Below are positions 47,931 to 61,254 of a stretch of DNA of 64,000 nucleotides, in pieces. The DNA comes from Seriola aureovittata. Taxonomy: Eukaryota > Chordata > Actinopteri > Carangiformes > Carangidae. Numbering within the stretch: the first letter of the stretch is position 1; the number at the start of each line of letters is the position of its first letter. The translations under genes were made by a program, and so were the position numbers. The notes beneath the pieces were generated by a model. The model did no database searches. It was not told the origin of the DNA and worked only from the letters and a program-made list of their open reading frames with translations. The stretch is taken from assembly GCF_021018895.1 (NCBI RefSeq), contig NC_079369.1, forward strand, positions 6,671,194 through 6,735,193, written 5' to 3'.

Positions 47931-50900
47931 TTAAGCTAACTGTCCCAGCAGCCCTTGCAGGGTTTGAGGTGAGAGCCACAGCATCTCCACCAGGTTGTAC
48001 TGCCAATACCCCATCCAGAACCCAAACATCACATCAGTCACGTTGTGCCTGCCCAGCAGCACTCGGCTCAGCCCGACCAGGCCGGCCCAGAGCAGGACGA
48101 GGACCCTCAGCGGGGCCGCAAGCACGAGGTGAGCCAGCAGGAACCGCCCGCACATGGCGGCACGGGTGGCATGGCCGGAAGGAAAGGAGTAGCGATCCAC
48201 AGAAAAGGTGGCGAACATGTCCATACGGTTATGTGCGGGCCGACGCCTACGCACCACTGCTTTAACAATGGCAACCAGGACCAGATCCAACAGCAGGCCT
48301 GGAGGAAAGGAGGAGATGAGGAGGGAGATGTGTTACCATCGAATATATGAACAGTAATGCAATCACACTAACACAAAGGACATTGGCAAACCGATACAAG
48401 GCATTAAGAGATATAAGGAAGGGGTATAATGTAACAGCAACAGTGGTTATCATTGTATCCTTGGTACAGATTTGCGTCACAACTATAAAAACACAGATGA
48501 CTTTGAAAGAAAAAATAAGGAATGTTTCACTGGATTGATATAGAAAAGAAATCTGAACGAGGCTACACAGGAAATTTTTGGTAAAGGACAGTGCCAACTT
48601 GATAACCCAAAGCAGTGTTGAATGTGGCTGCCTGGTTAATGTTGGTACAGCCTGAATATAAATCCAGTGTATTACGACAGGCATCCAGCCCATATACATG
48701 TTGTCCTTGTTGTTGTTTTCCAGCTGCTCCCGCGAGGAGTTGCCCAGGAATCAGCAGCCAACCTGATCTTCATTCAAAGCATTTTCGATTTTAGAATATG
48801 TGCATGTGAAACTTGCCTTTTTCAAATATTGTATTTGTTGTTTACACCACAATGCAGCAACAAAGATTCAGTCAGTATGATGAAACTGAAAGAAATCTCC
48901 TTAAAACAGCAGCACTGATGAAAGGAGTCAATGACGCTGCAAAACGAACACTATCTAAAACTACTTTCTTGCGAGAGATTAAGTAGTCAAGACAGCAGAG
49001 GCTGGCATGTTGACAAAATTGACAATTTTTTCCATGTATAACAAGATTTTACAATAGATACATGTGAGCAAGACAGAACAACATATATGATATCTGGAGG
49101 GACAACTGCAGTCATATTTAAAAGGGGGAGTATAATGGGATTTTTTATGCTATACAACTGCATTGAGCATATGATAAGGTTTGTTTTTTTTTATCAGATG
49201 TTTTATGTTCTCCAGGACTGCAGTACTGAAAAATTAATGCAACAGTCAGGTGGCAGTGAGCCAATCGCTGCTGGGAGTCCAATGAAAGATTTTCACCTAA
49301 ATTAATATGCAACAGTAGATTTTTTATTTATTATTGATAAGCACTCTATTGTCAAATAAGTGCTGTTGTTCAAAACTGTGGTTTATACATTGCCTTTTTA
49401 ATCTGATTTCCTTTTTCCAGACACCAATGTTTGACTTTCATGATGCTTACCTGGTTTGCACACTTTAATACCTCTTAAACCAATCAATTATAATGCCAGA
49501 GGACCAGAGGCTATACTTACTGTACTGTACCTTCACTGTACTCTTGGAGCAAGCCTGACTGAAAACAGGGAGGTCCTCCCAAGGGAAGCTCCATTGCTAC
49601 AAGGGCAATCAACCATTTAATGCCTCATTAAATGCAACCTATATTCCACACATCTTATCAGTCATACACAAACAGCTGAGGTGGACTGTATCATACAGTA
49701 CAATTTGATAACAGAGGCAACTTATTGCTTTGTCAGTTTCAGTTTCTGTCAGCAAAGCCTCATATTTCAGAAGCTGAATCTGGTTATTTATTTGGTTAAT
49801 TACTTTGAACATTTATCCGTTCTCATAATTGTTTTCAATTCATTTGCTGTCAAATTACTAATTACTTTAGTTTCAGGCCTAATAAATACAGTCACATACT
49901 CCAACTGTCAACAAATCTCTGACAAACTACACAATAGAGTGGCGGGACGTGTTCTTCACAGCTTCTCTGACCTGAGCAACATGCACCTAAAGAGACAGAC
50001 CTGCATCTACCTCCCTCGTAATCACTCACCTGTCACTTCTGAGTATGTGTCACTGTCATTATCCCACACCAGGGCAAAAACTCAAAATTACGCAGAACCA
50101 ATAAAAAAGTCCGTTGTGGGTTCATATTACTGAGCAAAACAACAAGACCAAGACCAACCAAGATGGAGACATACAAACAACACAAAATTAACACATGTCA
50201 CACAACTGCTCTTTTGCACACCATGTTTCATTTGAGTTGGGAACATCCTAACAAAGATAAAAATGGAAAATGTTTTGGTGAATAAAGGCATGGTGTGCTG
50301 GAGAAGAGCTGCATAACAAAAGACCTCAGATGCTGCTGCATTCTATATTTCACACAATCCAATCTGCACATTAAGGCCCGGTTGCATTGAATCAGAAGCA
50401 TTCATCTGTTGGCAATGCTGACATGTAGGCTGACTGACACAACTGGAATGAGATATATTGGAGGAAGCCTGGAGAAAACATTCAATAGTTGTTAAAAAAA
50501 AAAATGGGGAGCGGGAAACTGCAAACGGAGTTGGAGCAAGGCCAGAATCGACAACAAATGACATCAACAGGTGAGGGGCTACCTGCACTGATGGAGGAAA
50601 GGTAAAATGGGTCAGAAAATGAACGGAGATGATCATGGGAGGTGGGATCAGTTCTTCTATGGCTGAGATGAGTTCTGACAGCAGAGCCGCGCATGGCAAA
50701 TCAGGACAAGGTAGGAAAAGGGAGGCTGCGACACAGATACTGCAACTCAGAGGTACCAAGAGACATGTCTGCAAAGACGCCGGGTAAAGCTTTCTGTAAC
50801 TGTGTTTAAATTCTCTGTGAGAGGGAGACACGGGGAAACAACACATGGAGGAACAATTAGCAGAGTTGTTGTTTTACCCATTAAGAGGTTGAGCATGACT

Positions 50901-51370
50901 TCTTGTCCTGCAGCACTGTCACTCTTGTACATACAGTAGGCGGTGCCAGCCAGCCAGGGGATGCCATGTCCCGATATCTCTATCAGTTTCATTAACGGGC
51001 GCACACTTCCCCAGGACGAGTCCTCGCAGGCACACACCCCCAGCCGCTTGGACAGCCACAGGTCGATGGCGAGCAGGGAGCTGAGTGCTACGCGGATGAA
51101 GGACGGGTTGAGCCGTATACCGTCCTCTTCTGGCAGCCCCTGACCGCTTCCCGAGCCCGTGGAGGAGCTGGAGCCCCGGCGCCGAGTGGGGCTCTCCGAG
51201 GCTCGGAGCCGGGCGGTGGTCGGGTCGGAGCCCTGCCGCTGGAGGAGGCTCGGCGGTGAGGACCGGTTCAGCGGCTTCGTCAGTGACATGAACTCGTAAC
51301 GGCCGTTAGAGCTGCCGAGCACCGGACTTCCTCCGCTGCGACCGGGGTTTTTAGCTTTGGGAGAAGGCAT
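47931..51370 (-). CDS. plpp6: Phospholipid phosphatase 6 (polyisoprenoid/presqualene diphosphate phosphatase)
   Basis: PLPP6 is a PAP2-type membrane enzyme of the ER/nuclear envelope that removes phosphate from presqualene, farnesyl and geranylgeranyl diphosphates. Two exons: 51370-50878 and 48298-47931, joined through a Gly codon (atg g|gtaaaa ... cctccag|gc ctg), giving 286 residues (human 295). Seen: a low-complexity basic and serine-rich N-terminus with [14 protein letters not shown], then [28 protein letters not shown] and [21 protein letters not shown]. The three PAP2 motifs are [12 protein letters not shown], the PSGH in [11 protein letters not shown], and [13 protein letters not shown] with the catalytic His. 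Membrane segments alternate as in the family. The human gene is a single exon as I recall, so the 2.6-kb intron inside the coding region is notable. The gene is divergent from prdx6, 1.7 kb away. Confidence 0.95.
48300..50870. other. Single intron of plpp6
   Basis: 2.6 kb, AT-rich. The minus-strand frames at 48262-48699 and 50343-50846 are not conserved and no repeat family is recognised with confidence. Confidence 0.5.
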
Positions 51371-51374
51371 TTTA

Positions 51375-53040
51375 TCCGTCAGTCTAGATTCACTGTGATG
51401 TAGTTACACCGCAGTGGTAAATTTTCTGCAGTGCTGTGTCGGTTGTCGCTCCTTTAGCTCATCTGTTGTACGTCTCACAATTCATATCACGTCTACGAAC
51501 ACCAAGCTGAATCGCCATCTTTGTTGTTCTTATCGCAAAGCAACCTGGGAAATTGTGTTTTACTAGAAATGTACACGTGACGATTTTCCTCTTGGCTCTC
51601 ACTCCATGTATGAAAGATTCCACTTGAACGCACCAACCTAACCCTAGACTGTGTATAAACGGCATTGCAAAGAGACACAAAACATAATTTATTGTTGCTT
51701 CATTTTGTGTCTCTTTGTAGTCAAGATGATCTTCTTGGTTGTTGCTTGATTGACTTTCTAATAAGAAATGTTTATTGTCATATTCATACAGAGGCTCTGC
51801 TCTGGGGGCCTGTTCTATAATCCATCTGAGGGGGACAGAGTATCTGTGTATGACTCAAAATAAACTATAATACACATGTTGATAATAACCAGTGTTGGGG
51901 AGTCGTGACAACATCATCATGGATAAACCTCCTGAATCTCTGCCTGAGGAAGAATAGTTAAGTAGTTATTGTATACAAAACCAAAGCTGACATTCCTTGC
52001 TCTTTCCCATGAATAGCGGGATATTTTAGGTTTATGGTTTATGTTATGACCTTTGAAAAAGTAGGCACTTTTTGCAATTAACTGGCATGTGACCTTTTTA
52101 ACGAGGAGGTGGCTGAACAGAAGCGCTGGGTTTTCAGCTACTGTTAAATATTTACTGTTTCTGGCTGTACACTACTTTTTATGATGCAATATGGGATAGG
52201 CTACTATGAGTCCACTATATAGGGTACAATAATTCTAACTATACAATTTGACAGCACTACAAAATAGCAAATTCACTATATAGTGGACTATATAGGGAGG
52301 AGTGAGTGCTTTCATGCACAGCTCTGTTCTCCTGCTGCTCTCTGCCCAGCAGTCATGTGACCTTGCTTGGAGAAGTATGCATCATTATTTAAGTAAAAAA
52401 AAAAAAAACCCAAAGTAACAGATTAAGTAACATGAATCAAATTAAGAAGTTAATGAATAGCTACATGCATCGCATGGCTAATGAAGAATGAGATCACAAA
52501 CGTCAACGTACATTTGCACTTAGCACAAGTCGGACGTGAACAACTGCAGAATAATTATACTGACCGTAAAGATCACTTTCACTTCTTCAATTTTAGTAAA
52601 TAAATCCGAGTTTCATGTTGAACTTTAAACTGCCTATAATTCTGTCTGTAAAACCGGTAAAAACCTGTAAAAACAAAAAAAAATTTCTTTTCAGAGACAC
52701 TGTGGACAAGATTGTTGATGTTTTTTTTCATGTTTAAAATGTCATAAATTGATTTATTCGTTTCTATAAATGTAGACCTATGTATTTACCTGCATTTGTT
52801 TGTACATATAATAGTGCCTTTTAAAAATAAATATCTGCAACTATGTTTGTTTAATAAAGTCGCTAAAAGATTTATTTTGTATCGTTTCGTATCTTTTCTC
52901 TGGTTGGTCAATGAGCTACGTGACGGAGTTGGTCCCTCCCTATCCGGGTCCATTCATGTGGTGCTGATCAGTGATCACCCCTGGACAGACAGGCGAGCTG
53001 TCCCTCTTCCTCTCTCTTGTATCTGAGCAGCAGAGAAGCG
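51375..53040. other. Divergent plpp6-prdx6 spacer
   Basis: The left 150 bp is probable plpp6 promoter/5' UTR and the right 150 bp probable prdx6 promoter/5' UTR. The middle is AT-rich with one small inverted-repeat element at about 52195-52310. No gene is supported. Confidence 0.45.
52205..52300. mobile_element. Short element with CACTATATAG inverted repeats
   Basis: TCCACTATATAG (52211-52222) and CTATATAGTGGA (52276-52287) are perfect 12-bp inverted repeats about 50 bp apart, with further copies of actatataggg beside them. This phrase marks a short MITE-type repeat common in fish. Confidence 0.5.
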
Positions 53041-53043
53041 ACC

Positions 53044-55067
53044 ATGCCTGGACTTCTGCTTGGAGACGAGTTCCCCAACTTCGAGGCCGACACCACCATC
53101 GGCAAGATCAAGTTCCACGACTTCCTGGGCAGCTCGTAAGTGCGCAGGCTCCACGTGCAGGCTTTGTATTGTTACTGATTTGTTTCATTCTGAGTCTCGG
53201 CAAAACGCTTGAAACTGTGCAATGTTGTATTTGAGCCGCGTTAGGAGGTTGTGTTCAGGCCTGTTGTCAGACCGAGGAGCCGGCACTTCCCTGGTCACAG
53301 TAAGGATTCATTTTGAACTCAAAAGCCAAGAGGTGAGCTTGAGATCAATCTGCCTACAGAGGTATTTGGCCGTGACAATGAGGGACACCTGCTGGCTGTT
53401 ACACAAGCATGACTCTGTTGGATTAGGTAAGGATAATGACTTACAGAGTTTGACCAAACTTATGACTGGTACTATAAATGTGTTATATTATCCTTAGTAT
53501 TATAACACATACGTCTACAATTGTACTTCTTCAAGATATAGAAAACTTTTATTTGTGTTTTTTCGATTAGCTAAGACAACATGGACCTGTTTTAACTGCA
53601 CATTAAAAACAGAGACAGGGCAGAAAGCTTTTTTTTTTGTTATCACTTTGTTTATGTGTAATTCAGTGTGAATCAACCGATGGGGTGTTTTTGTTTTGGC
53701 AGGCCAGTTCATTAGTGAGGTGTAAGCACAGTCAGAACAAGGCCTGCATTGTGTGTGAACTTGGAACTGTGCCTCACTGCATCTGCTCTGATGTGAGACC
53801 CTGTTACCCTCGGCCTCTTTTTTTTATCAGAGCAAGAGTGAAAAAGGGAGTATTGCATGCCTGGTTTGGACAGTGTGTACTTTGTTGTATTATTTTCCAA
53901 AAACTTTCATTAAAATTAATTATTAAATTAAATTAAATTAAATAATATTTGGTTTTTAAATGTGATCCTGCTGACAAAACATTTGAAGATGTCAAGCTTT
54001 GACATTTTTCACATTTTATTGACATTTTTTAGACCAAATATATTTTGGTCTAATTTGGTGTCATGTTTATTGAAAAAAATACTTGATTGATTAATCAGTA
54101 ATGGATATAATTGTTAGTTGCAGCCTTACTACCACCATCTCAGTTCTAAAATAGTCTTTGAGGATTTTTTCCCTTTATTTCCTTGTCCTGACAATGAGTC
54201 AGCAGATATGCCGTTATAACATGGGACTGGCCCTATTTTCCAAACAGACATACTCTAGCATGCTTAAATGGACTGCTTAAATTTTAAATAAACAAATATT
54301 AAATTATTCATTCCTCTGTGGGAATAGATGTTGGCCTGTGAGAGGCGACCATCTGTTGAAACGGTGTCCTAGTTTTTTTATCTTTCCATAGTTTTTCAAG
54401 AGTGGCTGATTGAGTTTGTTTCTGTAGTGCTAGAACCAAACAATCCCTGTGAAGCAAAATAAGCACTTTCTACAGCCTCTGTTGAAGCCTACCACTGCTG
54501 CTCATTTAATGTGTAAAACCAGATATTTGGTCACATTGTGTAACTTAGAATCACTGGTCTCAGAAAAGCCAATGTGGGCTACGTGTGGACTATGGACAAA
54601 AACAAATACAAATTTCTTGTAGTACTTAAAACGACACCAGCTTCCAGCATTCCAGCCTGTTCCACTTGAGCAAATGCTTGATCGAGTCCCTGTCTAATCA
54701 GGGCTTCTGGTCACCCCATAATCATGTGATCACAAAGCCCGTTAGAAGTAGCGTGTCTGTTGCTTCTATCCTCATGTGACGATACATTGCAACACACTGA
54801 AGAGAATCATATGAGGAAGAACATTTGTGTGTTTTGAGGCTAATCATCCAGTAAAATGGTCAACAACAAAAAAGTGTCACACGCTCAGTGATGTTTTTGC
54901 CGGAAGACTCATCTCTGTGTTTCCCTTCCCCTCCCTCTCCTTGTGAAACACACTGTCCACCCACAGTGCAACACAGCTGGATTTTAAGTCTTGCAGATTA
55001 TTCACAGACTCCCGTTGTGGCAATCTGTGGCTGGAATTTCCTCTAAGGAGACAAAATGTTCTCCGTC

Positions 55068-55104
<37 letters not shown>

Positions 55105-55751
55105 CCATTTCCCCCTGTTGTCTCAACTCCCACTTCTTCAACTCTCAAGTCTTTTTGACTCTTTAAATCCTACTAACCTAACCTAATGAGAAATATGTGT
55201 GTGTCTATTCATAAATGCAGAAAACAGAAAATTTCGAACAAATGCAAACATGAAACACCTCAAATGAGCTATGTAAAGTGCATTAAAGGCACAGAGAAGT
55301 AGAAGCTTGTGAAGTTTTGTCTTTTGTTTTGTCTTTGTCTTGACCTTTAGTCTACCTCATATTGTGTGTGGTTACTTAAACTTGTGTCTCGAAGGACATA
55401 ACATGACCAGTCCATAAAAATCTAAGCTTTGTTCGAGGTCAGTCAGGAGGAATACATGAGTGTAGCTGGATGACAATGACCTTATTTGCTATTTTCCTAA
55501 TGCGGTTTTCCACAATGAGGATTCTGAGCCAGAAAATGATGAGTAGAAAAAGATACCTTATTGTTGCGTGGATCTTTTCTTCTGCAGGTGGGGTGTCCTG
55601 TTCTCCCACCCAAGAGACTTCACTCCTGTCTGCACCACTGAGTTGGCCTGCGCCGCTAAGATCAGTGATGAGTTCAAGAAACGAGGTGTGAAGATGATTG
55701 CTCTGTCCATTGACAGTGTTGAGGATCACCGCAACTGGAGCAAGGTTGGGG

Positions 55752-55792
<41 letters not shown>

Positions 55793-58281
55793 TAAATTAA
55801 ATTCCATTTTTAAAATTTCATTTCATTTATAGTTTATTTATTTTTTTAATCATGCAGTCTATTTAGCCCAATCCAGTTTTGTGTATATTCAGGCTGTTAT
55901 GTATTGATGAATATTTTATTTCACATTCAATGACACAGACCACTCAGCTGTCAGCCAATCATGTAGACAGAGCGAGTAAGTGAATTCAGACAGAGGATCC
56001 ATAGCAACAGGGTCAGCCCTTCCTCTTACTTTAGTTTAGGAGTTCTCTCGGTTCCTCAGTGAAAGTGTCTCTCAGCTGCTTTCTGAACAGGTCTTAAGAG
56101 GAAACTCTTATTTAGAAACTTGCAGCTAAATGGTGCTGTCTTACTCCTGATGTTAGGATAAGACACTTTGCCAATACACATTCTGATGTTTATAACCCTG
56201 CAGATTTATGAATTTAAACTCTGTCAGGATCATTTTAAAACTTGGCTCTCGCTTGCCTCCAAATCCATTTCCCCTCGACACAGAGGGGATTCACTGTGAT
56301 TGTCTTTTAACTGCCACATTACAACAACGCCTGCTCAGAAAGCCCAGTGATTGGTCCGAGTTCACTGGACAACTTACACTTAGATGAACTGGTTTTGAAC
56401 ATTAGTGCCACCTGCCTCCCTGCCAATAACATAGAAATGTACATGCTTTCTGTTTTCTCTCACTTTCCTCCCAGATTATGTTTAATATCTGTGAGGTGGC
56501 AGAACAGTCCTAGTGTCTGAGCATGTAGGTTATGGCCCCCATGGTGTCTGTACTCTTACACTGTAACACTGTTACTGTTTATGGCTCATGAAAGAGTTAA
56601 GGATTCAAACCTCATCAAACCTGTGGTGCCAGGCTGGAGAGAATAATTAACTGACATAACCACCAAGCAAAGGTGTAAAAGCTGAAATTGTATGTCCCTT
56701 CTCTTTGTGTAGGATGTGATGGCATTTAACAATGAGGCTGACAGCACCCTGCCCTTCCCCATCATCGCTGATGACAAGAGAGAGCTGGCCGTCCAGCTGG
56801 GCATGCTGGACCCTGATGAGAGAGACAAGGATGGATTGCCCCTCACTGCTCGCTGTGTAAGAAACCAGTCCTCCTTTCCTGCAGTCCTCCTTTCCTCCTT
56901 TCCTCCCTTCCATCAGTGTAAAAACAAAGGCCAAAAGACAAGATGATATCGAACTTACTCTCCTGTGAAAGGCTTTGGGCTTTATTCTCAGACTTCTTTG
57001 TAGCTGTCCATTTTTGTATATAAACTGGATTTGATGACATGCTGTACTAAAAAATATATTAATTCACTTGGTTAGTGAAACTTTATCTTTTATTTTATTT
57101 TTTTGTGGACATATTTATTACTAGAGTAAAAAAAGAGAAGTATATTCTGGATGTTATGTAAAACCCTTGTGTTCTCACTTCAGGTCTTTGTGATCGGCCC
57201 CGACAAGAAGCTGAAGCTGTCCATCCTCTACCCCGCCACCACAGGGAGGAACTTTGACGAACTGCTCAGAGTTATCGACTCTCTGCAGCTCACCGCACAG
57301 AAGAAGGTTGCCACACCGGTCGACTGGAAGGTACATCGTTCAACTTTTGTATTCATATCAGTCAACTTCCTGGGTGAGAATAGAAAACCATAATGGATTC
57401 ATAGTCATCTTTGCCAGTTATGTTAACTGTGCGCTCATCAAGCACAAACAATATTTGAGCTCTTATTAAGAACTACACTAAGAGAGACTTTTTTTTTCCA
57501 CTTGCTATTTTCAATCGTTTTATGGTGGCTGACTAATTGTCGGCCTGGTGAAGTGAAGTGAAGTGGTGGATATGAGAGTCTTCTAACCCTCAGCTAGAAA
57601 GCAAATATGAGCATTACCCAAAATGTAAAAGTACTCCTTAAAATTTCTGCTGTTACTCTAGCCCTTCATTTCCTCTCTTCTCTTCTCTGCCTGTCTCTCT
57701 CCTTCAAACATTTTAGCATTGTTGGATAAAATGAAAACGGTTGAAGTCAACACTGACTATGTCCAATTTAAATGTGCTCAGATACACTATAGTATAGACA
57801 CAGTCAAGTTTCAACATGACAGTTGCAGACTCCCACATCCCTCTGCGGAACTGGTTGCCTCTATGAAACAATTAAAAAACAAAAAAAAAATGTACCTTAC
57901 GTTGCATTCATTTAGCAGATACTTCTGTGCACAGCAACTGCCAACAAGTGCATCCAATCTCCATAGGAGTTAAATAGAGAATTATAAGGGCATCACTTCC
58001 AGACAAACAACTGAAGTATGTAGGTGACCTCATTTTGAGTGGGAACACTGAAGAAAATGACTGAAAGCCACATGACGCAGGAGCCACATGAGACCGCTGC
58101 GTGAGTATCAGCATGTGAAGGCTAGACGCTAAAACCAGACTCCTGTCTCTTTCAGCCTGGTGACAAAGTCATGGTCATTCCCACACTCTCTGAGGCGGAA
58201 GCTGCTGCTCTCTTCCCCAACGGTGTGACAACCAAAGAGGTACCGTCTGGGAAGAAATACTTGCGCTACACCCAGCTCTGA
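53044..58281 (+). CDS. prdx6: Peroxiredoxin 6 (1-Cys peroxiredoxin/acidic Ca-independent PLA2)
   Basis: Prdx6 reduces H2O2 and phospholipid hydroperoxides with glutathione, and has phospholipase A2 and acyltransferase activities in cytosol and lysosomes. Five exons: 53044-53135, 55588-55744, 56713-56856, 57184-57330 and 58156-58281, giving 221 residues (human 224). The peroxidatic Cys is in [10 protein letters not shown], preceded by SHPRDF. The phospholipase Ser lies in LGSSWG (human LGDSWG), so GxSxG is kept although the second residue differs. The triad His is in KFHDFL and the Asp in [24 protein letters not shown]-terminal blocks are [19 protein letters not shown] and [13 protein letters not shown]. 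An additional Cys (LTARCVFVIG) replaces a Val at the exon 3/4 junction. AATAAA at 58482 is a likely polyadenylation signal. Introns hold (AC)n and poly-T tracts. Confidence 0.97.
55073..55101. repeat. Poly(T) tract in prdx6 intron 1
   Basis: About 29 consecutive T residues. It could be the tail of a minus-oriented retroelement or a simple homopolymer; no SINE body is recognised beside it. Confidence 0.8.
55754..55790. repeat. (AC)n microsatellite beside prdx6 exon 2
   Basis: About 18 AC units starting only 10 bp after the exon 2 donor site at 55744, close enough to influence splice-donor context. Confidence 0.9.
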
Positions 58282-58481
58282 AGACGCACTAAGGACTTCA
58301 TCCTGTTCTACTTTACTGCGCTTTGACCCAGAAGTCCTTTGATAATTCACGTTAGAGAACTGACCAAAATCATATATTGCACTTTCCAGGTTTGGGGACG
58401 AGTGTTTTCAGTCATGCCGCGTGCACAGCAACAAACCAGGGATAATTATAGTGTCAATGTACAGTGCCTTTATCCTCCCTC

Positions 58482-58487
58482 AATAAA
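58482..58487 (+). terminator. Candidate prdx6 polyadenylation signal AATAAA
   Basis: AATAAA about 200 bp after the prdx6 stop codon, followed by a T/G-rich stretch. Confidence 0.55.
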
Positions 58488-59571
58488 CACCCTCTTAACA
58501 CATGTTCCTTGAGCTTTTTCACACTGATTCCACTTTGGGACAACAGAGTTTTTAGGAGGTTTAGTAACAGTTGCCTCTGCAATGACTTGATGTGCCACTA
58601 GGTGTCCCTCTGCAACCTAAAATAAAAACACCACCATGCTGCAGTACCACCATGTATCAATAGGCGGCAGTATATGCATAATGATTGATGCAGCGATACT
58701 GACAGCCACAAGGCTGAAAGCACCAACCTGCCCTCAACAATTGCAGTGACGGGGAGTGGTACCACATGAACCCAAATGACTAGTTTATTTACCTTTTCTG
58801 TGAATTAAATAGCAGGCTGGCCACATTAAATTGATATCTACTTTCTGCCATATTGTTAGATTTCTCAGTCTAAACAGAAAGCTCTTAAACTTTCCCCTTC
58901 TACTTTTTCATCCGTTTTGCCAACTCAGCATTACAGGCTAATGCCCTGGCTGCCTAAATGTTTTTAATGTACCATGGATTAAGCCTTTTAAACTGATAGC
59001 CCTGTTTGTTCTATGATCAGTGTCAAGGCTTTTTAAATGCCAGTATAAAGATGAAACGGAGGCTGATGAGCAGTGGTCCTTTTACTCAAGTACTGTACAT
59101 AAGTACAGTTTTAAGGTACTTATGTTTTATTTAACTATATCCATATTGATTTTACTTTATACTTCTACTCCACTACTTTTCTGAGGTGAATATTGTACTT
59201 TTTACACTACATTTAATCAACAGATATAGGTATAGGTATGTTGAATTGTAAACTTATGAGAATAAAGCAGTGTCTAGTTGTGGCTCCTGGTCACGTATCT
59301 GATGTTTTTAGCAGTTTCTCCAAAGCGACGTTTACCGGCTAAGCTCCCGATTTCACTTCAGTAACCGTTTGAGGCCCACATGGTTGAAAGGATCCATCAT
59401 CACTAAAAAAGCAAAGATCAGAGAAAGGTCAGAGAATTTTGTGTAGTCGTACTTTTTTTTTTTTTTTTTCTTTCTTTCCTCTCTTGTTAATCATCTCACA
59501 ACCTCTCAGATTTATCCTGTGGCCCTATGGAAAGGGCCCAATCCCTTGGTAGGGAAGCACTGGGCATAACT

Positions 59572-59573
59572 AG

Positions 59574-59606
<33 letters not shown>
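59572..59606. repeat. (CTAA)n tetranucleotide repeat
   Basis: Nine uninterrupted CTAA units. Confidence 0.9.
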
Positions 59607-60960
59607 ATGTCTAATAATGTCATATATGATTATATATCAGTCATAGGGAATATTGTACTTAAGTACATTTTGCTTATAATACTAATGTACTTTTTTACTA
59701 AAGTGTAAATTTGAATGCAGAACTTTCACTTGTAATTGAGTATTTTTCACATTGTTGTATTGGTAGTAAACTAAAGGACCTGAGTACTTTGTTCACCACT
59801 GAAGTTTTTTTTTTATTCTGAGGGTGTTAGTGAGGTTAAATAATGCATTAGGGTTTAATTGAACAAACAGCACAGGCTATAACACAGATTTCATAATGTC
59901 AAGCCTGCATTTTTGAGAATAAATTTATCTTTACGTGTATATAGATTTACCTTTTTTAAATCTATGAAGCATCACAACACCTGTGTATTTCAGAGACAGA
60001 TGAAAGCCTGAACTAATGTTCGTTTTGAGAGCAAGATGAGTTGATTAACTCATTTCAGCAGGTCGGCCTCGACTGTAGATGTGCCACTGAAGCCAGGACT
60101 GAGGTTTAGGTTTCCCTTTTGAGTTATTCAACCCTCAAAACTGCGTGGCTGAGAATTGTATGAGTTACTTTAAGTAGTGTGAAGGTGAACACTGATCTCA
60201 CGCACACATGCATACACACACACACTGGCCTTTGCGTTCACTGTGTGGCTGAGGAATGTTGAGGTCAAAGAGAAGAGAAGGGATTTCATTTGAAGGGAGG
60301 CATAGTGTGTGCAGGGCCAGATAAAATATCTCTGAGCCCTCCTCCTTCTCGCTCCTGTCATACACACAATGTGAACTGGAATGTTGTTCTTCTTTTCTTT
60401 TTAATCAGTTGCTCACTTAACAGAATCAGCCCATAAAAGTAATAAAAGTCACTCCACACGATGGCAGAGTCTCTTTCTGTGTAGAGATTGGATCAAATTT
60501 GCTCATTGTGCAGCAAAAAAAAAAAACAGTATTCACCTTGACAAAAATGCTAGATTGTCAAATGTGTGATGAAAGTACACGTATTCATCAGGCAACCCTT
60601 GCCCTCTGCCTCCTCTGTCTGTTCTCCCTTTCCCTTCTCTGGTGGCTGTTTTGTCCCCAGGAGTCATCCAAACTAACACCCACAGAGACGCACCGTACTG
60701 ATCAAATGCATTTCTCAAATTCCAGACGACAATAGCCTGTGCCAGAGCATGAGAAGCGCTTTGGGTGTCAGACACTGGCTTAATTGCCCAGTACTAACCC
60801 ACCCCCACCCCACTCCCACCCCTTTCTCCCCTACCCTCCCTCACTTCTTGGCTACCGAGCCAACTCACCCCACCTTGCCTCAGCAACACTAGCACATGTA
60901 ATACAACACCAGTCAGGGCCACGTCTCACAGGGCAAAACACAAACACAATACCAGCTGCT

Positions 60961-60962
60961 GG

Positions 60963-61002
<40 letters not shown>

Positions 61003-61030
61003 TCTCTCTTTTTTTCTCTCTCTCTCTCTG
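60961..61030. repeat. (TC)n tract
   Basis: Pyrimidine-only mirror-type run of TC units with T interruptions; such tracts can form triplex DNA. It generates a false Arg-Glu repeat frame on the minus strand. Confidence 0.9.
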
Positions 61031-61254
61031 TCTTTATGATGAACACACACACATTATACTGCTGATCAAAGGCATAAGCACAGCTCTGAGAGGAGTGGCC
61101 TTGTCTTATCTCAGAGAAGATGTTTTCCTCCCAGACGGACCAGGCTCCAGTTTTCCTAAGAAACAATAACTGGGATAGGATACACGGCAGCTAAACAAGC
61201 TCTGTCTGCCGCTGCTGCAGTAACATTCATCTTACTGTCAGGATTCAGAGACTT

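Larger units (their letters stand above)
58500..61240. other. Gene-poor region downstream of prdx6
   Basis: No supported gene. Contents are AT-rich DNA, a T run at about 59452-59469, (CTAA)n at 59572-59606, and a (CT)n tract at about 60961-61030. The minus frame at 60533-60775 shows no recognised family. Confidence 0.4.

Noticed and set aside
50343..50846. 167-codon minus-strand frame within the plpp6 intron
   Set aside because: It follows plpp6 exon 1 on the same strand, but the conserved continuation is the exon at 48298; the frame has no recognisable domain.
60852..61166. Minus-strand frame with Arg-Glu repeats
   Set aside because: It is generated by the (TC)n tract and has no other support.
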